Source: Enoplolaimus lenunculus (Eukaryota > Nematoda > Enoplea > Enoplida > Thoracostomopsidae). Taken from it: a stretch of DNA of 64,000 nucleotides. Made by a program: the position numbers and the translations under genes. The DNA is taken from NCBI GenBank assembly GCA_030248215.1, contig JASANG010001464.1, positions 37,530-101,529 of the forward strand. The letters run 5' to 3'. This document shows positions 62,928-64,000 of the stretch, piece after piece (the stretch's first letter is position 1; each line of letters opens with the position of its first letter). A model generated the notes under the pieces. That model was not told the DNA's origin, did not search any database, and saw only the letters and a program-made list of their open reading frames with translations.

Positions 62928-63831
62928 GTGTTTTCCGATGCCAGATATGAAAGCAACGCGGGTCGCACAAATCTTTGTTGAACAAATCGTTTGTCGTTTT
63001 GGCGTGCCACATGTTGTATTAACCGATCAGGGCGCGAATTACACTTCAGAGTTATTTCGTAATGTTTGTCATTTGCTGGGTATCCAAAAACTGCAAACAA
63101 CTGCATATCACCCATCTGGAAACGGTATGGTAGAAAGATTCAACCAGACCATGGAAAGTATGATTAGTAAATATGTTAACACAGCGCAAACTGATTGGGA
63201 TAACTTGTTGCCATATTTAGCTTTTGCTTATCGAAACAGTGAACATGAATCCACCCGGCAAACTCCGTTTTTCCTGAATTTTGGACGTGATGCAACTTTA
63301 CCATTGGATATTAATCTAGACAACACATCTAACATAATTGAAAATGATTATGATTTCAGTTTCAAGATTGCTGAAAATTTGCAGGAAGCGTGGCGTATAG
63401 CCAGCAGTGAAATAATGGCATCACAAAATAAACAGAAAAAATTTCGCGATAAAAAATGTGCCAGATCGCCTACAATACTTGAAGGCGACCGCGTTTTTTT
63501 GCACACACCGTTTGTAAAGCAGGGAAAAAGGAGAAAATTTTCAAGACCATGGAAAGGTCCGTACCGTGTGATTCGTTTATCTCAAGTCGGTACTGGAGCT
63601 TATATCATACCCCTAAACGAAACAACTAAAACGTACGAAAAGCGAGTAAATGTTAGACGTCTCAAGAAAGTAACTAGTAAAAATAAAATGCAAGCAGATA
63701 ATATGCAAGCAGAACCTTCATCTTATTACTCTCCGCAGTTTTTTGAACCAGAAATTGCCGAAACGGAATACAATAATACACCTTTTGGTCAGTTTCCGGA
63801 GCCTCGCTATAATTTACGCAGAAAACCTTAA
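62896..63831 (+). pseudogene. Gypsy integrase C-terminal part, second family
   Basis: Continues the core with FMDAFTKWVECFP, the second Asp in VLTDQGANYTS, the Glu in SGNGMVERFNQT, then YLAFAYRNSEHESTRQTPFF and a GPY/F domain (RPWKGPYRVIRLSQVGTGAY). It ends NLRRKP at 63831. Joined to the preceding frame by a one-base shift. Confidence 0.92.
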
Positions 63832-64000
63832 TTAATACAATTAAATACGTATATGACTACTTCTTATACATAAAATAAGTTGTACACAACTGTTGATTTA
63901 CCGTAGTAATTAATATTTAGTGGTTATTAAACGAATATAATAGTGTTAATAACAATTAAATTTTGAAACTCATCTCAGCTATTCCATGCTTTACAATACG

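Larger units (their letters stand above)
60688..63831 (+). mobile_element. Second Ty3/gypsy retroelement, pol only
   Basis: RT, RNase H and integrase are present in order in three frames; gag and protease were not found upstream and no LTRs are evident in the window, so the element is 5'-truncated or its LTR lies outside. RT sequence (RFCVDYRKLNAVT, YLDDILIIG) is of a different lineage from the element at 18929-24269. Confidence 0.9.

Noticed and set aside
1-64000. CRISPR arrays or prokaryotic operons
   Set aside because: Repeat arrays have no unique spacers, and the gene structure is eukaryotic.

Overview
This window looks like nematode nuclear DNA. Degenerate TTAGGC (nematode telomere-type) arrays recur on both strands, genes have long repeat-filled introns with GT..AG junctions, and Ty3/gypsy (Metaviridae) retroelements, a Maverick/Polinton remnant and many non-autonomous DNA elements are present. 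No bacterial gene layout is seen. The species cannot be fixed from the sequence; an early-branching nematode with a repeat-rich genome is my guess. Gene models were made by eye from splice sites and remembered protein families.

Layout. 0-4.5 kb: satellites and tRNA-derived SINE-like repeats, some head to head. 4.6-8.7 kb: two truncated minus-strand gypsy copies; one carries a 391-bp hAT-like MITE whose 8-bp target duplication is proved by the empty paralogous site 2.6 kb away. 10.24-10.54 kb: a complete small gene for cytochrome c oxidase assembly factor 3 (COA3). 10.7-16.9 kb: inverted dispersed repeats, a PIF/Harbinger-like MITE, telomere-like tracts, a 1-kb TIR element holding a minisatellite, and a 9-bp satellite that reverses polarity to form a giant inverted repeat.

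17.15-47.14 kb, minus strand: at least ten exons appear to form one ~30-kb gene for an SLC5-family transporter most like the high-affinity choline transporter (CHT/SLC5A7). Its introns hold a gypsy element with identical 352-bp LTRs (18.93-24.27 kb), a 2.3-kb 18-bp minisatellite, an element with 174-bp inverted arms, and a decayed Maverick/Polinton (polymerase B, capsid and packaging ATPase pieces) next to a decayed NADAR-like domain.

47-60 kb: MITEs, telomere-like tracts, and a single-exon gene for a secreted or membrane-anchored protein with two matching Cys domains (49.07-50.27 kb). Two isolated plausible minus-strand exons lie at 57.8 and 59.6 kb. 60.3-63.8 kb: pol of a second gypsy family with two reading-frame breaks.

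The most unusual signal is a MITE family seen three times (18.5, 58.5, 59.2 kb) with terminal inverted repeats, 8-bp target duplications and an internal TTAGGC tract. It offers a transposition route for spreading telomere-like repeats through chromosome interiors.
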